Source: SABY01 sp964523795 (GTDB taxonomy: Bacteria > Bacteroidota > Bacteroidia > Bacteroidales > 4484-276). From it: 64,000 nt of DNA. This document shows, one piece after another, positions 26,167 through 35,600 of this stretch. A program made the translations under genes and the position numbers. The notes beneath the pieces were generated by a model. It was given only the letters and a program-made list of their open reading frames with translations, made no database searches and had not been told where the DNA came from. Position 1 is the first letter of the stretch, and each line of letters opens with the position of its first letter. Location of the stretch: positions 1 through 64,000 of the forward strand of contig CAZGAO010000011.1 of assembly GCA_964523795.1 (NCBI GenBank), written 5' to 3'.

Positions 26167-26718
26167 ATGAAAAACGTGATAATGTTGCTTGTGCTTTTGG
26201 CTTTGACTTATTCATTTTCTACTTTTGGACAAGTTAAGGTTTTTAATTCCTACAATGATTATTCTAATGGAGTGTTCGACACCTACTCCCGGACAGGTGA
26301 AGCTGGTCCGAGCCTGAAGAACTACCTTATTGTAATAGACAACGCCAATAAAAGAACACGGATACTCATGTCGTCGATTTGGGGATACCAGAACGAGAAT
26401 GGAGATTTATACAGGGTACGGGAAGATGTGCCGATGAAAGTGGATTATTCCAACGACCGGATAGCCATTTACTTCATCAAAAAAGACGATACTATCATTC
26501 TTGGCGACCTGATTATTCCCGACACAAAAACCATCCTCTATTTTAGTTCGGATCTGTCAGCCGAAATACATAAATTATCTTTGGATGCATTGTTATCCGA
26601 AATCGACTTCAGCGATCAGGAAAAAGAAATCATTACCGAACTTTATAAAAAAGACAAGCTCAGCAAAAAGAATTCAGAAACAAAAAAGTACTACCTGGTT
26701 GAAGTGCTGTTTGAATAA
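26167..26718 (+). CDS. Secreted protein of unknown function
   Basis: The 183-residue product has a clear signal peptide (about 1-21, cleaved near STFGQ). A beta-rich region follows (YLIVIDNANKRTRILMSSIW, DRIAIYFIKKDDTIILGDLI) and a Lys-rich helical C-terminal part. I recognise no family. It is monocistronic, with dispersed hairpins before it and a 513-bp gap after it. A periplasmic or surface location is likely; the function is unknown. Confidence 0.65.
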   Translation: MKNVIMLLVLLALTYSFSTFGQVKVFNSYNDYSNGVFDTYSRTGEAGPSLKNYLIVIDNANKRTRILMSSIWGYQNENGDLYRVREDVPMKVDYSNDRIAIYFIKKDDTIILGDLIIPDTKTILYFSSDLSAEIHKLSLDALLSEIDFSDQEKEIITELYKKDKLSKKNSETKKYYLVEVLFE

Positions 26719-27052
26719 ACAGGCAACATTCAAAGCACAAATTCCTTAAAGTTATCCCGTGTAATGCATTGGGAATTCTCATCATAATGCTCCAGCCGGC
26801 ATTTCGGTACATCAGATTTAGCCTTACTAAATCTAATTTCCAAATCTGAAATTTTACGGTTTGGCCTTAAATTTTTAGCCTGATAATTACTGTCAACCAT
26901 TAGAATTTGAGGTTTTTATTTTTATCAGATGGTGTATAATATTACCGGTCGTAGCAGGCAAAACCCTCGCGCAGGTGTCCGGCTGGCCTAAAAAGTATAG
27001 CTTTGCCGACAATAAAAACAAGATTTTTTTAATCATCCATAAATGAGCAGCA

Positions 27053-27139
27053 ATGAAAATACTAATTATCTTAAACGGTGAGTCTTACGACAACACGGAT
27101 GTTAGCTGGAACGGATTGTGGATAGCGATAAAGTTGTAA
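27053..27139 (+). pseudogene. DsrE-like gene remnant
   Basis: A 28-codon frame reads MKILIILNGESYDNTDVSWN and then GLWIAIKL before a TAA. This is the start of a small DsrE/DsrF-like sulfur-relay-type protein (first strand, PYDGTD-like turn, NALRLA helix), which normally runs about 110 residues. The remainder is missing. The rest of the 26719-27231 gap shows AT-rich sequence only. Confidence 0.55.
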
Positions 27140-27231
27140 CTTTTAAAAATACAAAATTCCTGACCCGGGCGACAGTGTTTTCAAAGAAAATTTAACAATT
27201 CTCCAAATAGTCTTTTAATCAACCAACCTAC

Positions 27232-27675
27232 CTACCTCCTGGCTTTAAAAAAATCGCTAAGCAACGTGGCACACGCATGTTCCATCACGCCACCAAGCAC
27301 CTCGGTTTTGGGATGCAGCACTGAATTTCCTAAACGACTAAAACCTCGTTTGGGATCGGAGGCACCGTAAACAATGCGCGAAACCTGCGTCCAGTAAGCG
27401 GCTCCGGCACACATTACACATGGCTCCAGGCTTACGTAAAGCGTGCAGTTTTCGAGGTATTTGCTACCCAAAAAGTTGGAGGCCGCAGTAAAAGCCTGCA
27501 TCTCGGCATGTGCGGTTACATCGGTCAATTGCTCGCTAAGATTGTGAGCCCGGGCAATAATCCGATTCTGACAAACCACCACAGCACCCACCGGCACCTC
27601 GCCAAGTTCGTAGGCGCGAGCCGCCTCCTTCAAAGCTTCTTTCATAAAATATTCGTCCGTAAAAATATCAAGCAT
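27232..27675 (-). CDS. tadA: tRNA adenosine(34) deaminase
   Basis: The 147-residue zinc enzyme converts the wobble adenosine of tRNA-Arg to inosine. It has VTAHAEMQA with the catalytic HAE and PCVMCAGA (PCxxC) for zinc, both intact; the N-terminal FMKEALKEA helix and the SRIVYGASDPK strand fit TadA. It is 3 bp downstream of the sodium:solute symporter gene and probably shares its transcript. Confidence 0.93.
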   Translation of the reverse strand: MLDIFTDEYFMKEALKEAARAYELGEVPVGAVVVCQNRIIARAHNLSEQLTDVTAHAEMQAFTAASNFLGSKYLENCTLYVSLEPCVMCAGAAYWTQVSRIVYGASDPKRGFSRLGNSVLHPKTEVLGGVMEHACATLLSDFFKARR

Positions 27676-27678
27676 AAG

Positions 27679-29109
27679 CTAATCTTGTTTTTTTGTTTTT
27701 GTAAAATAAATACCTGACAACAGCACCAGCAGAGCCGAAATAAAACCGGGAATAAAGGAAGCCTTGGCCTCAAATTGATCGGGAGCAAGCAAGCCCCACA
27801 CGAAGAAAGCCAGGTTAACCACAAAGCCAACAATAATACTCCAGAGTGCCGACTTGCGATATTGATGAACTTCTTTTTTAATAAGAGCCAAAAAGGTAGC
27901 CGGCACGAAAATGACTATAGTGGCCAGCCCCAGCACCATAAGATCCACAATCCTGGGCAGAGCCAAGGCCATCAAAAGTGCTATAAAGCCAAAAATAATT
28001 GTTGCCAATCGCGTGCTTTTTTGAATTTGCCCGGACGATTGGGCGGGCTTGTTTTTATCCCATCCTACAAAATCTTTGACTGCCGAGATGGAGATGATAT
28101 TCAAAAAACTATCGCCCGACGACATCAAAGCCGAAAGCAAACCCACCACGGCAAAGCCCAGGATAAAGGCGTTGCTGTGGCGTTCCAGAAAAAGGTAGGC
28201 CACATCGCGCGGCTCGATGCCATCGGACATCCACAGGCGTATGGCCATGCCCACCAGCGGAAATATCAGGTAAAACGGCAACATGCCTAAACCCGAAATA
28301 ATGCTTGCCTTGCGCGCCGTTGCCGGACTATTGGCAGCCAGCATCCGCTGCCAAATATCCATGCGCACCATAACAGAGGGTGCCAGGAAAAGCGGCAGCC
28401 CAATCAGAAAAATAATACCGTAATGCGTTCCATTTAGCATTGTTGTAGGTAGCTCCGTCAATCGGGTCAGGGCTGAAGTGTCGAGCCACACGCCAGGGAT
28501 AAAAATAAAAACCACCATTAGCAGAATTACAATAAACTGAATGGTGTCGGTGATGATAACGCCCGACAAGCCGGCCAGGGCAGTATAAAAAATCACAATA
28601 AGGCAGGAGATGATGGCCGCCGACTGAAAGCCCAGGCCAAACGAAAACTTCAGGAGCGAAGCCATACCCACAAACTGTGCTGCCAGCAGAAAGAAAAAGA
28701 TAAAAATATTGACCCCACTCACCACGGACGAAAATAGCCGTGCATAGCCCGGGTGATTTTTGTCGGTGTAGCTCTGATTGAGAAAGCCCGGAAAAGAATA
28801 AATATTCCGGATGTAACCCTGGCTGTTGATACGACCGGCAAAACGCGCCAAAATAAAAAAACCAATAACGTAAGCAATGCCAATGCCCACGCCGGCAAAG
28901 CCCGATTCGTAGCCCATGGCCATCAGGCCGATAGAAGTGCCGCCCCCAACAAAGGTGGCCAGGGTGGTGAATATCAGCGGAAGCGTGCGGGTTTTGCGAT
29001 TGTTAACGAGATAGGCTTCGGCATCGGCATGTTTTACATGTCGCAGCGTAAAAAACACAATCACCAGCAGGTAAGCGATAATCCAAAAAATCAACCAGGC
29101 CATAGACAA
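27679..29109 (-). CDS. Sodium:solute symporter-family transporter
   Basis: The 476-residue inner-membrane protein has about 13 helices and the SSF pattern: FVGGGTSIGLMAMGYESG near the first re-entrant helix, FYTALAGLSGVIITDTIQFI in the middle and SALMSSGDSFLNIISI (the SSF signature region). It imports an organic solute with Na+; the solute cannot be read from the sequence. tadA follows immediately. The dispersed hairpin at 29143 lies just upstream of the start. Confidence 0.9.
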   Translation of the reverse strand: MSMAWLIFWIIAYLLVIVFFTLRHVKHADAEAYLVNNRKTRTLPLIFTTLATFVGGGTSIGLMAMGYESGFAGVGIGIAYVIGFFILARFAGRINSQGYIRNIYSFPGFLNQSYTDKNHPGYARLFSSVVSGVNIFIFFFLLAAQFVGMASLLKFSFGLGFQSAAIISCLIVIFYTALAGLSGVIITDTIQFIVILLMVVFIFIPGVWLDTSALTRLTELPTTMLNGTHYGIIFLIGLPLFLAPSVMVRMDIWQRMLAANSPATARKASIISGLGMLPFYLIFPLVGMAIRLWMSDGIEPRDVAYLFLERHSNAFILGFAVVGLLSALMSSGDSFLNIISISAVKDFVGWDKNKPAQSSGQIQKSTRLATIIFGFIALLMALALPRIVDLMVLGLATIVIFVPATFLALIKKEVHQYRKSALWSIIVGFVVNLAFFVWGLLAPDQFEAKASFIPGFISALLVLLSGIYFTKTKKQD

Positions 29110-29142
29110 AACAATTTTTTCAAAAATAGTTTTTTTTCAATT

Positions 29143-29174
29143 AGTCATAGTATGGCTCAAAGCCATGCTATGAT
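29143..29174. repeat. Dispersed perfect hairpin (family B), copy 1
   Basis: AGTCATAGTATGGCT, loop CAA, then AGCCATGCTATGAT forms a 14-bp stem. The same element occurs at 43759-43791, where it includes the stop codon of the DEAD-box helicase. Here it lies in the divergent region between the symporter and ferritin genes. Confidence 0.9.
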
Positions 29175-29243
29175 TATTTTATCTAAAACATACTAAACAT
29201 TCGTTATTAGTACTTGTTATAGTGGCATTACAAACTTTAAATA

Positions 29244-29765
29244 TTGAAAAAGATGATTTCAAAGAAATTAGAAAAAGCAATCAACGAACAGATTAAACTT
29301 GAAGAACAATCCTCACGCGTTTACATGGCTATGGCCTCGTGGAGCGAGGTAAACGGTTATGCCGGAGCTGCCAAGTTCCTTTATCAGCACAGCGACGAAG
29401 AGCGGATGCACATGCTCAAGTTAGTGCATTTTCTGAACGACCGTGGCGGATACGCACAACTGATGGCCGTGGAGCAACCACCCGTGGATTATAAATCGCT
29501 GGAAGAAATGTTTAACGAGGTGCTCCATCACGAACAATATGTTACAAAGAGCATCAACAATCTGGTGGATATTTGCCTTAGCGAAAAAGATCACACCACC
29601 AATAACTTCCTGCAATGGTTTGTTCAGGAGCAGATAGAAGAGGAGAGCCTGGCACAGGAGATTGTGGATAAGATAAAATTGGTAGGTGAATCCAAGGGCG
29701 GATATTTCCACCTGGATATGTTCCTCTCCAACCTGGCCGGTGCCGAAGCTGCCACAGGAGAATAG
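29244..29765 (+). CDS. Ferritin
   Basis: The 173-residue protein is a non-haem ferritin that oxidises and stores iron in a 24-subunit shell. The four-helix bundle carries the ferroxidase residues in LEEQSSRVYMAMASW, HSDEERMHMLKLVHFLNDRG and EQIEEESLAQEIVDKI. Length is normal. It is monocistronic with a good terminator. Confidence 0.95.
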   Translation: MKKMISKKLEKAINEQIKLEEQSSRVYMAMASWSEVNGYAGAAKFLYQHSDEERMHMLKLVHFLNDRGGYAQLMAVEQPPVDYKSLEEMFNEVLHHEQYVTKSINNLVDICLSEKDHTTNNFLQWFVQEQIEEESLAQEIVDKIKLVGESKGGYFHLDMFLSNLAGAEAATGE

Positions 29766-29798
29766 CTTTAGCTTTGCAGCGTTAGCAAATAACTTATT

Positions 29799-29842
29799 CC
29801 CGGCATATTAGTCAAATCGAACTAATATGTCGGGCTTTTTTT
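29799..29842 (+). terminator. Intrinsic terminator of ferritin
   Basis: CCCGGCATATTAGT at 29799-29812 pairs with ACTAATATGTCGGG at 29821-29834 (one G-T pair) and is followed by CTTTTTTT. Confidence 0.92.
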
Positions 29843-30021
29843 GATTGACAAGCTATTATTTTCTCCCTCGTATAGGTTTGATTTCCTTACAAAAAGTGGG
29901 GCAAGTTGCCTCTTCACAATTTGATTAAAAAACAAGTAACTTTAAGCGTGTTTATAATTTGTTCTTTTTCCTTGATAAAAAAGAACCGAAAAAACTTTTC
30001 TTCAGGAAAACCTTTGAATTG

Positions 30022-30080
30022 CCGCAGGCTTTAGCCTGTGGGAATAAAGGCATGATAAGAAGCATTTTGGGCTTTAGCCC
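30022..30080. repeat. TTTAGCC-type hairpins
   Basis: CCGCAGGCTTTAGCCTGTGG at 30022-30041 and GGGCTTTAGCCC at 30069-30080 are two inverted repeats of one style, the second related to 26040-26051. The rest of the 29843-30107 gap is AT-rich with no feature I can name. Confidence 0.65.
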
Positions 30081-30107
30081 TACAAGTAATTATCTGTTCC
30101 TGCAGTT

Positions 30108-31172
30108 CTACCTTTTCTCGTACTGCTCCAGGTAGTACTTTTGGTAGTCGCCCGAGGTTACGCTGTCAAGCCATTCGCTGTTTTTCAAGTACCAATCCAC
30201 GGTTTTGCGCAGGCCTTCCTCAAATTGTAGTGAGGGTTTCCACCCCAAATCTTTTTGCAGTTTGGATGAGTCGATGGCATAGCGCAGGTCGTGCCCGGCG
30301 CGGTCTTTTACATAGCTAATTAGTTTTACCGAGGTACCGGTTTCGCGTCCCAGCTTTTCGTCCATTATCTTGCAAAGCAGTTTTATCAGGTCGATGTTAG
30401 TCCATTCGTTGTGTCCGCCAATATTATAGGTTTCGCCCATTTTCCCCTGATGAAAAATAACATCGATGGCCGAAGCGTGGTCGTCAACCCACAGCCAGTC
30501 GCGCACATTTTCGCCCTTGCCATACACCGGCAGGGGCTTGTTGTTTTTGATGTTGTGGATAAAAAGCGGGATCAGCTTTTCGGGAAACTGATAAGCACCA
30601 TAGTTGTTGGAGCAGTTGGAGATTTTTACCGGCAGGCCAAAGGTATGGTGATAAGCCCGCACCAGGTGGTCGGAGCTGGCCTTGGAGGCACTGTAAGGGC
30701 TGCGAGGATCGTAGGCGGTGTCTTCGTAAAAAAAGCCAGTTTCGCCCAGCGAGCCATAGACCTCGTCAGTAGAAACATGATAAAAAAGTTTGTCCTCGAA
30801 ATTATCTTTCCAGTGAAAACGTGCGGCATTCAACAAGTTGGCCGTGCCCACAATATTGGTATAGATAAATTCCATGGGATTAGAAATGGAACGATCCACA
30901 TGCGATTCGGCAGCCAAATGTATCACCGCATCAAAGGCATATTTCTCAAAGAGCTTTTGCATCTGTGTGTCATCCACAATATCGGCTTTCTCAAAAACGT
31001 AGTTGTCTTCGTTTTGGATCTCTTTCAGGTTTTCGAGGTTTCCGGCGTAGGTGAGCTTGTCCACATTTACAATTTTATAATTGGGATATTTCTTAATAAA
31101 AAAGCGAATAAGATTGGAGCCGATAAAGCCGGCTCCTCCGGTTACCATGATGGTTTTTTCAAATGTTTTCAT
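30108..31172 (-). CDS. rfbB: dTDP-glucose 4,6-dehydratase
   Basis: The 354-residue SDR enzyme makes dTDP-4-keto-6-deoxyglucose, the branch point to rhamnose and other surface sugars. Starting at ATG 31172 it has the NAD motif VTGGAGFIGSNLIRFF, HLAAESHVDRSI, the catalytic STDEVYG region and YSASKASSDH (YxxxK). The further upstream ATG at 31244 would overlap galE and adds no family sequence. It is 26 bp after galE, so the two form an operon for nucleotide-sugar supply. No rfbA, rfbC or rfbD is in the window. Confidence 0.95.
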   Translation of the reverse strand: MKTFEKTIMVTGGAGFIGSNLIRFFIKKYPNYKIVNVDKLTYAGNLENLKEIQNEDNYVFEKADIVDDTQMQKLFEKYAFDAVIHLAAESHVDRSISNPMEFIYTNIVGTANLLNAARFHWKDNFEDKLFYHVSTDEVYGSLGETGFFYEDTAYDPRSPYSASKASSDHLVRAYHHTFGLPVKISNCSNNYGAYQFPEKLIPLFIHNIKNNKPLPVYGKGENVRDWLWVDDHASAIDVIFHQGKMGETYNIGGHNEWTNIDLIKLLCKIMDEKLGRETGTSVKLISYVKDRAGHDLRYAIDSSKLQKDLGWKPSLQFEEGLRKTVDWYLKNSEWLDSVTSGDYQKYYLEQYEKR

Positions 31173-31198
31173 AGCTATAATTTTATTTTGACTAATGA

Positions 31199-32230
31199 TT
31201 ATTTGTTCGTTTTGCGTGCGGCCAAAGCCTTTTCCCATTTCCACGCCGAGCGGTTCATCTCATCAATACCTTTGGCGGCCTTCCATCCCAGCTCATCGTT
31301 GGCCAGGCGGGTGTCGGCCCACACCTCGGTAACATCGCCGGGACGACGATCGACGATTTCGTAGTTCAGCTTTTCGCCACTCACCTTTTCAAAGCTTTGT
31401 ATTACTTCCAGCACGGAGTAGCCGTTTCCGGTTCCGAGGTTGAAAACTTCGAGGGCTTGCTTATTCTTATTTTTCAGCATCCGGTCAACGGCAATCACGT
31501 GAGCCTTTGCCAGGTCAACTACGTGGATGTAATCGCGGATGGGCGTGCCATCGGGCGTTGGATAATCATCGCCAAAAACCCTAAGCTGGGGGCGAATGCC
31601 GATGGCCGTTTGCGTAATGAAGGGCACCAGATTATTGGGAACGCCCAAGGGCAACTCGCCAATTTTCGCACTTTCGTGGGCACCAATTGGATTGAAGTAG
31701 CGCAGCATGATGGCTTTGACAGCCGAAGCATGCACCGTGTCGGTGATGATATCTTCGGATATTTGCTTGGTATTTCCATAAGGCGACATGGCCTTTTTGA
31801 TGGGCGCGTTTTCGCTCACCGGAAGTTCGTCGGGCTGGCCATAAACCGTGCATGATGACGAAAATACCAGGGTGTCGATCTTGTTTTCCGTCATGCCATC
31901 GAGGATATTTACCAGCGAAAAAATATTGTTGTGATAATACATCAGCGGTTTTTCCACCGATTCGCCAACAGCCTTGTAGGCGGCAAAATGTATCACGGCA
32001 TCAATGTCGCTGTTCCTTTTGAAAAAGTCCAGCGTTTTTTCGCGGTCATACAAATCGAATTTTTCAAAGGCCGGTTTTATGCCGCTAATCGCGATGATAT
32101 TTTCCAGGACATCCAATTGCGAATTGGATAAATTATCAACGATGATAACCTCGTGGCCTTGCTCCTGCAATTCCACCACGGTGTGCGAACCAATGTATCC
32201 GGTTCCGCCGCTAACTAATATTTTACTCAT
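31199..32230 (-). CDS. galE: UDP-glucose 4-epimerase
   Basis: The 343-residue extended SDR interconverts UDP-glucose and UDP-galactose. It has VSGGTGYIGSHTVVEL at the N terminus, FSSSCTVYGQPDELPV (with the catalytic Ser) and YGNTKQISED (YxxxK). A YFNPIGAHESAKIGE stretch fits GalE substrate binding. It is the upstream gene of the galE-rfbB pair. Confidence 0.95.
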   Translation of the reverse strand: MSKILVSGGTGYIGSHTVVELQEQGHEVIIVDNLSNSQLDVLENIIAISGIKPAFEKFDLYDREKTLDFFKRNSDIDAVIHFAAYKAVGESVEKPLMYYHNNIFSLVNILDGMTENKIDTLVFSSSCTVYGQPDELPVSENAPIKKAMSPYGNTKQISEDIITDTVHASAVKAIMLRYFNPIGAHESAKIGELPLGVPNNLVPFITQTAIGIRPQLRVFGDDYPTPDGTPIRDYIHVVDLAKAHVIAVDRMLKNKNKQALEVFNLGTGNGYSVLEVIQSFEKVSGEKLNYEIVDRRPGDVTEVWADTRLANDELGWKAAKGIDEMNRSAWKWEKALAARKTNK

Positions 32231-32270
32231 TTGCGCCTATTTTTGATTTTTTTGACCTATTCATTTTTTC

Positions 32271-32350
32271 TTTGTGTTTCTTTGAGTCTTGGTGTCTTAG
32301 TGGCTGCCACAATTGCTTTGCCACCAAGGCTCCAAGGCTCAAAGGTTCAC
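32271..32350. repeat. Large imperfect palindrome, family F, copy 2
   Basis: TTTGAGTCTTGGTGTCTTAG at 32281-32300 pairs with CCAAGGCTCCAAGGCTCAAA at 32324-32343. It is the same element as 6290-6373 and sits just upstream of galE. It is followed directly by the second copy of the long dispersed repeat, so two unrelated repeat families lie side by side here. Confidence 0.8.
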
Positions 32351-32382
32351 TAAGCGATATCTGATGTGATAATAATAAACCA

Positions 32383-32608
32383 AACCCTTGCATTTAATAT
32401 TTCGTTACTCCGCACCTTCATGCTACACACCTACTATTTATTACAAATATGTCGGTGCGCCGCACCTTGTAAGTTTCTTTTTATTCAACCATAAGTCACT
32501 TAAAAGCGGCAGAGCCGCGCAATATTTGTAACATTAGAGTTCAAAGGATGTTCCAGAGGTGCAGAGCACCGAAATATTAAAATTCTGAGTTTTTCAGCAA
32601 GCCCTAAT
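32383..32608 (+). repeat. Long dispersed repeat with REP-like hairpins, copy 2 (226 bp)
   Basis: This copy begins CCCTTGCATTTAATATT and ends CTGAGTTTTTCAGCAAGCCC like the copy at 16311-16566. It has the same GCGGCAGAGCCGCGCAA block, a GGTGCAGAGCACC palindrome and the CGGTGCGCCGCACC hairpin. It is shorter by about 30 bp. Its end meets the last base of the propeller gene's stop codon, which may supply a transcript end for that minus-strand gene. Confidence 0.85.
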
Positions 32609-35600
32609 TATCGATTCAGTAAAATCCTGCCGCTAAACTCCTCTCCGGCATTCAAGCGGTAAAAATACAAACCTTCCGCAAGTTTAGCTCCTTTGTCATC
32701 TTTGCCATCCCAGCTTATCCGGTGCAGGCCACGGGCTTTTTCCTGATGATTGATCAGGCTTGCTACCTTTTCGCCATTTGTATTGTAAATTTCCAAAGTT
32801 ACCTTGGAACTTTCCTTCAGGTAAAATGAAATATTGGTTTCGTTGGTAAAAGGATTGGGATAAACCGAAACCGGGCTGCTCTGCGTATTTATTTCGGGAA
32901 AGCCAATAGAAGGATCAACCACAAGCGTAACCGGAATTTCAGTCTCACCGTTCAAGTTGTCTGTTACCAAAATGGCACAATAGTAGGTGCCCGCTCCCAT
33001 ATCGGCAGTATTAAAGGTCAGTTCGACTTCGGCCAATTCGCCACCATTCAAGCTGCCATTAGTGGGGTTAAAATTAAGCCAATCCACCGGATTATTTATC
33101 TCGATCGTAAAGTCCAGGTTGCCCCCGCCAATGTTGGCGATAACGAGCGTATCTGTCAGGTTTTGATTGGGTGCCATCGTAGTTTCGATAATCTCCTGAT
33201 TGATAAACAAAAAAGGAAGTCCGTTGTCCACGGGAGGCAACACAATATAATCTACCCAGGCACAATCGTCGCCACTGCTCACGGCAGGATCTTTCGAGTA
33301 AATCCATTTAAAAGTATGCATGCCAGCACCCACAGCATAGCTTTGCTGGCTCCAGCCTATTTCGCCGTCCCAGCGGCTTTGCTCATCATCATCAATATAA
33401 AAAGCCATATAATCGTAGCTGGCTCCATCGGGGTCGTTTTCGGAGGATACTTTTTTGTAAAAACTGATCTCACCTTCCGAGAGTACTTCCATTTCGAGCA
33501 GCAAAACGCTACTCTCGTTATCAGAGACATTTCCCGAGCGAGCACTATAAATTCCTTCTTGTGCATTGCTACCATCAATTATCCAATTGGCATTGCCATC
33601 AAATTCCCAGGAGTAATTGGAGAAATCACCACTTTCAAAATCTTCAAAAATAGTCCCAATGGTGAGGCCAAAATTTGTTGGATTAAGATAGCCGCCATTG
33701 GCTGAAATATCCAAATCAAAATGAATAACATGACCTGTGGGAACGCTTTCGTCAACAACAAGCTCAAAGGCAATTTCGGCGCTGCCGCCGGCTTCCAGCA
33801 TATCGAGGGTAAACGAATTATTGCTAATACTTACAAAAGGATTGATGGTAGAAATATCCAAGAGGATGGATTCTGCAGAAGTGCCGCCGACATTATTCAC
33901 GGTAATGAGCACCTCCGCAGTTTCGCCGGGATCGAGAATGCCATTGCCGCCGTCATCGATTACAATATTTCCGGGAGCCACGATGGGGGAATAAGCGTTG
34001 AGTTTAATCTGGCCATCCCACACATCCAAATCGGAGGCGATGCTGGTAATAAGTATTATTGGATAATCGTCGGGTACATCGCTTGAGACGGCAAACGAAA
34101 ACGCATCTTCGATAAGCAGGCTGTCGCCGGCGGCGATAGTTCCAAAAGCCTGGATACTATCGAGCATGGTTATGTATTCCGATGGAAAAGAAATACTCAT
34201 ATTAATATCTTCTGCAGCCACATCCATATTATTTTTGAGCTGCACATCGAGAAAAACCGTTTCGCCAAATTCGATCAAATCATCATCACCGGCCTTCACA
34301 GCAAAGGTGGTACTAAGATCTACGGGAACCACAGGATGCAAATCGGCTTCCCAAAGGCCACGGCCATAAGTACCCGCACGAATTTTACCAGCTTCGTAAT
34401 GAATCTCCAACTCATTAACAATTACATTGGGCAGCCCCTCGTAAAACGATTCCCAGGCATCCATCGAATTGTCGCGATAAAAAATACCCACATCCATACC
34501 TACATACATGCCCATGTTTTCGTCTTTGTGAAAAATCACACAGTTGGCCGGCAGGTTGGGGAGCATGTCAGAGAAATTTTCCCAGCTTTCGCCAGCATCA
34601 TAAGAGATAAATACCTTTTGATTATTGGAGAATCCCGAAAGGCTTACCGCTACAATTTCCGGATCGAGTGGATGAACAGCGATGTAGGTGATAAAAAGAT
34701 TGGGCAGTCCACTGCTAATATTATCCCAGGTATTGCCGCCATCCATAGTGCGATACAAGGTTTCATCCTTTGATACATACAAAAAATCAGGATTGGATTC
34801 GGCGATATACATATTTTTGATGTAGCCACTGCCCAGGCTCGAAATCGTTGTCCAGCTATTCATGCCGTTAGTAGTTTTGCGCACATTTTGCAGTCCCACA
34901 TACAGGATTTGAGGATCCTGGGGGTGCATCACAAAGGGCGTAACCCACGAACCGCCGCCAGGCTGGTTTACGTTGACGCTACCGAAATTGCCACCGTTGG
35001 TCGATTTATAAAAAGTGCCGTTTTGCGAGGTGCCATACACAATATTTTCGTTGGTGTGATCGACGGCGCATTCCATGCCATCCGCTCCCAGCCACTCGTG
35101 CCAGTGATCGTTGGTATAAACGCTTGTGCCATTATCCTGGCTTCCGCCCATCAGTTTGTAAGGATTAGTCTTGCTACCGGCAATCCGGTAAAACTGTCGT
35201 ATGGAGATGCCCTCGGTAAAATTGATCCAGGTATTTCCGTGGTCGGTCGATTTGCTCACCAAGCCATCGCTGCCCACGTAAAGCGTTCCGCCGTAAAACA
35301 CCATTTCGTGAATATCGCAGTGGGTGTAGCCAAGGCTATTGCCCCACTGCCAGTCGGTGGTTTTGGTCCAGTTTTGTCCACCGTTCATCGATCGCCAGGT
35401 ATTAATTTCACCCAGATGCACTTCTTCGGCATTGGTGTGCGAAACGGCAAAAGCCAGATCGTACCAGCCCTGGCTGCCTTGATTAGGCTCGGTAGAGCGT
35501 TGGCTAAAAGTATTGCCGCTGTTTTCGGAGCGGTAAATGCCACTTTGGTACGAGAAAAAATATACATAATTCGGATTGGCATCGCTCACGGCAATCTGTG

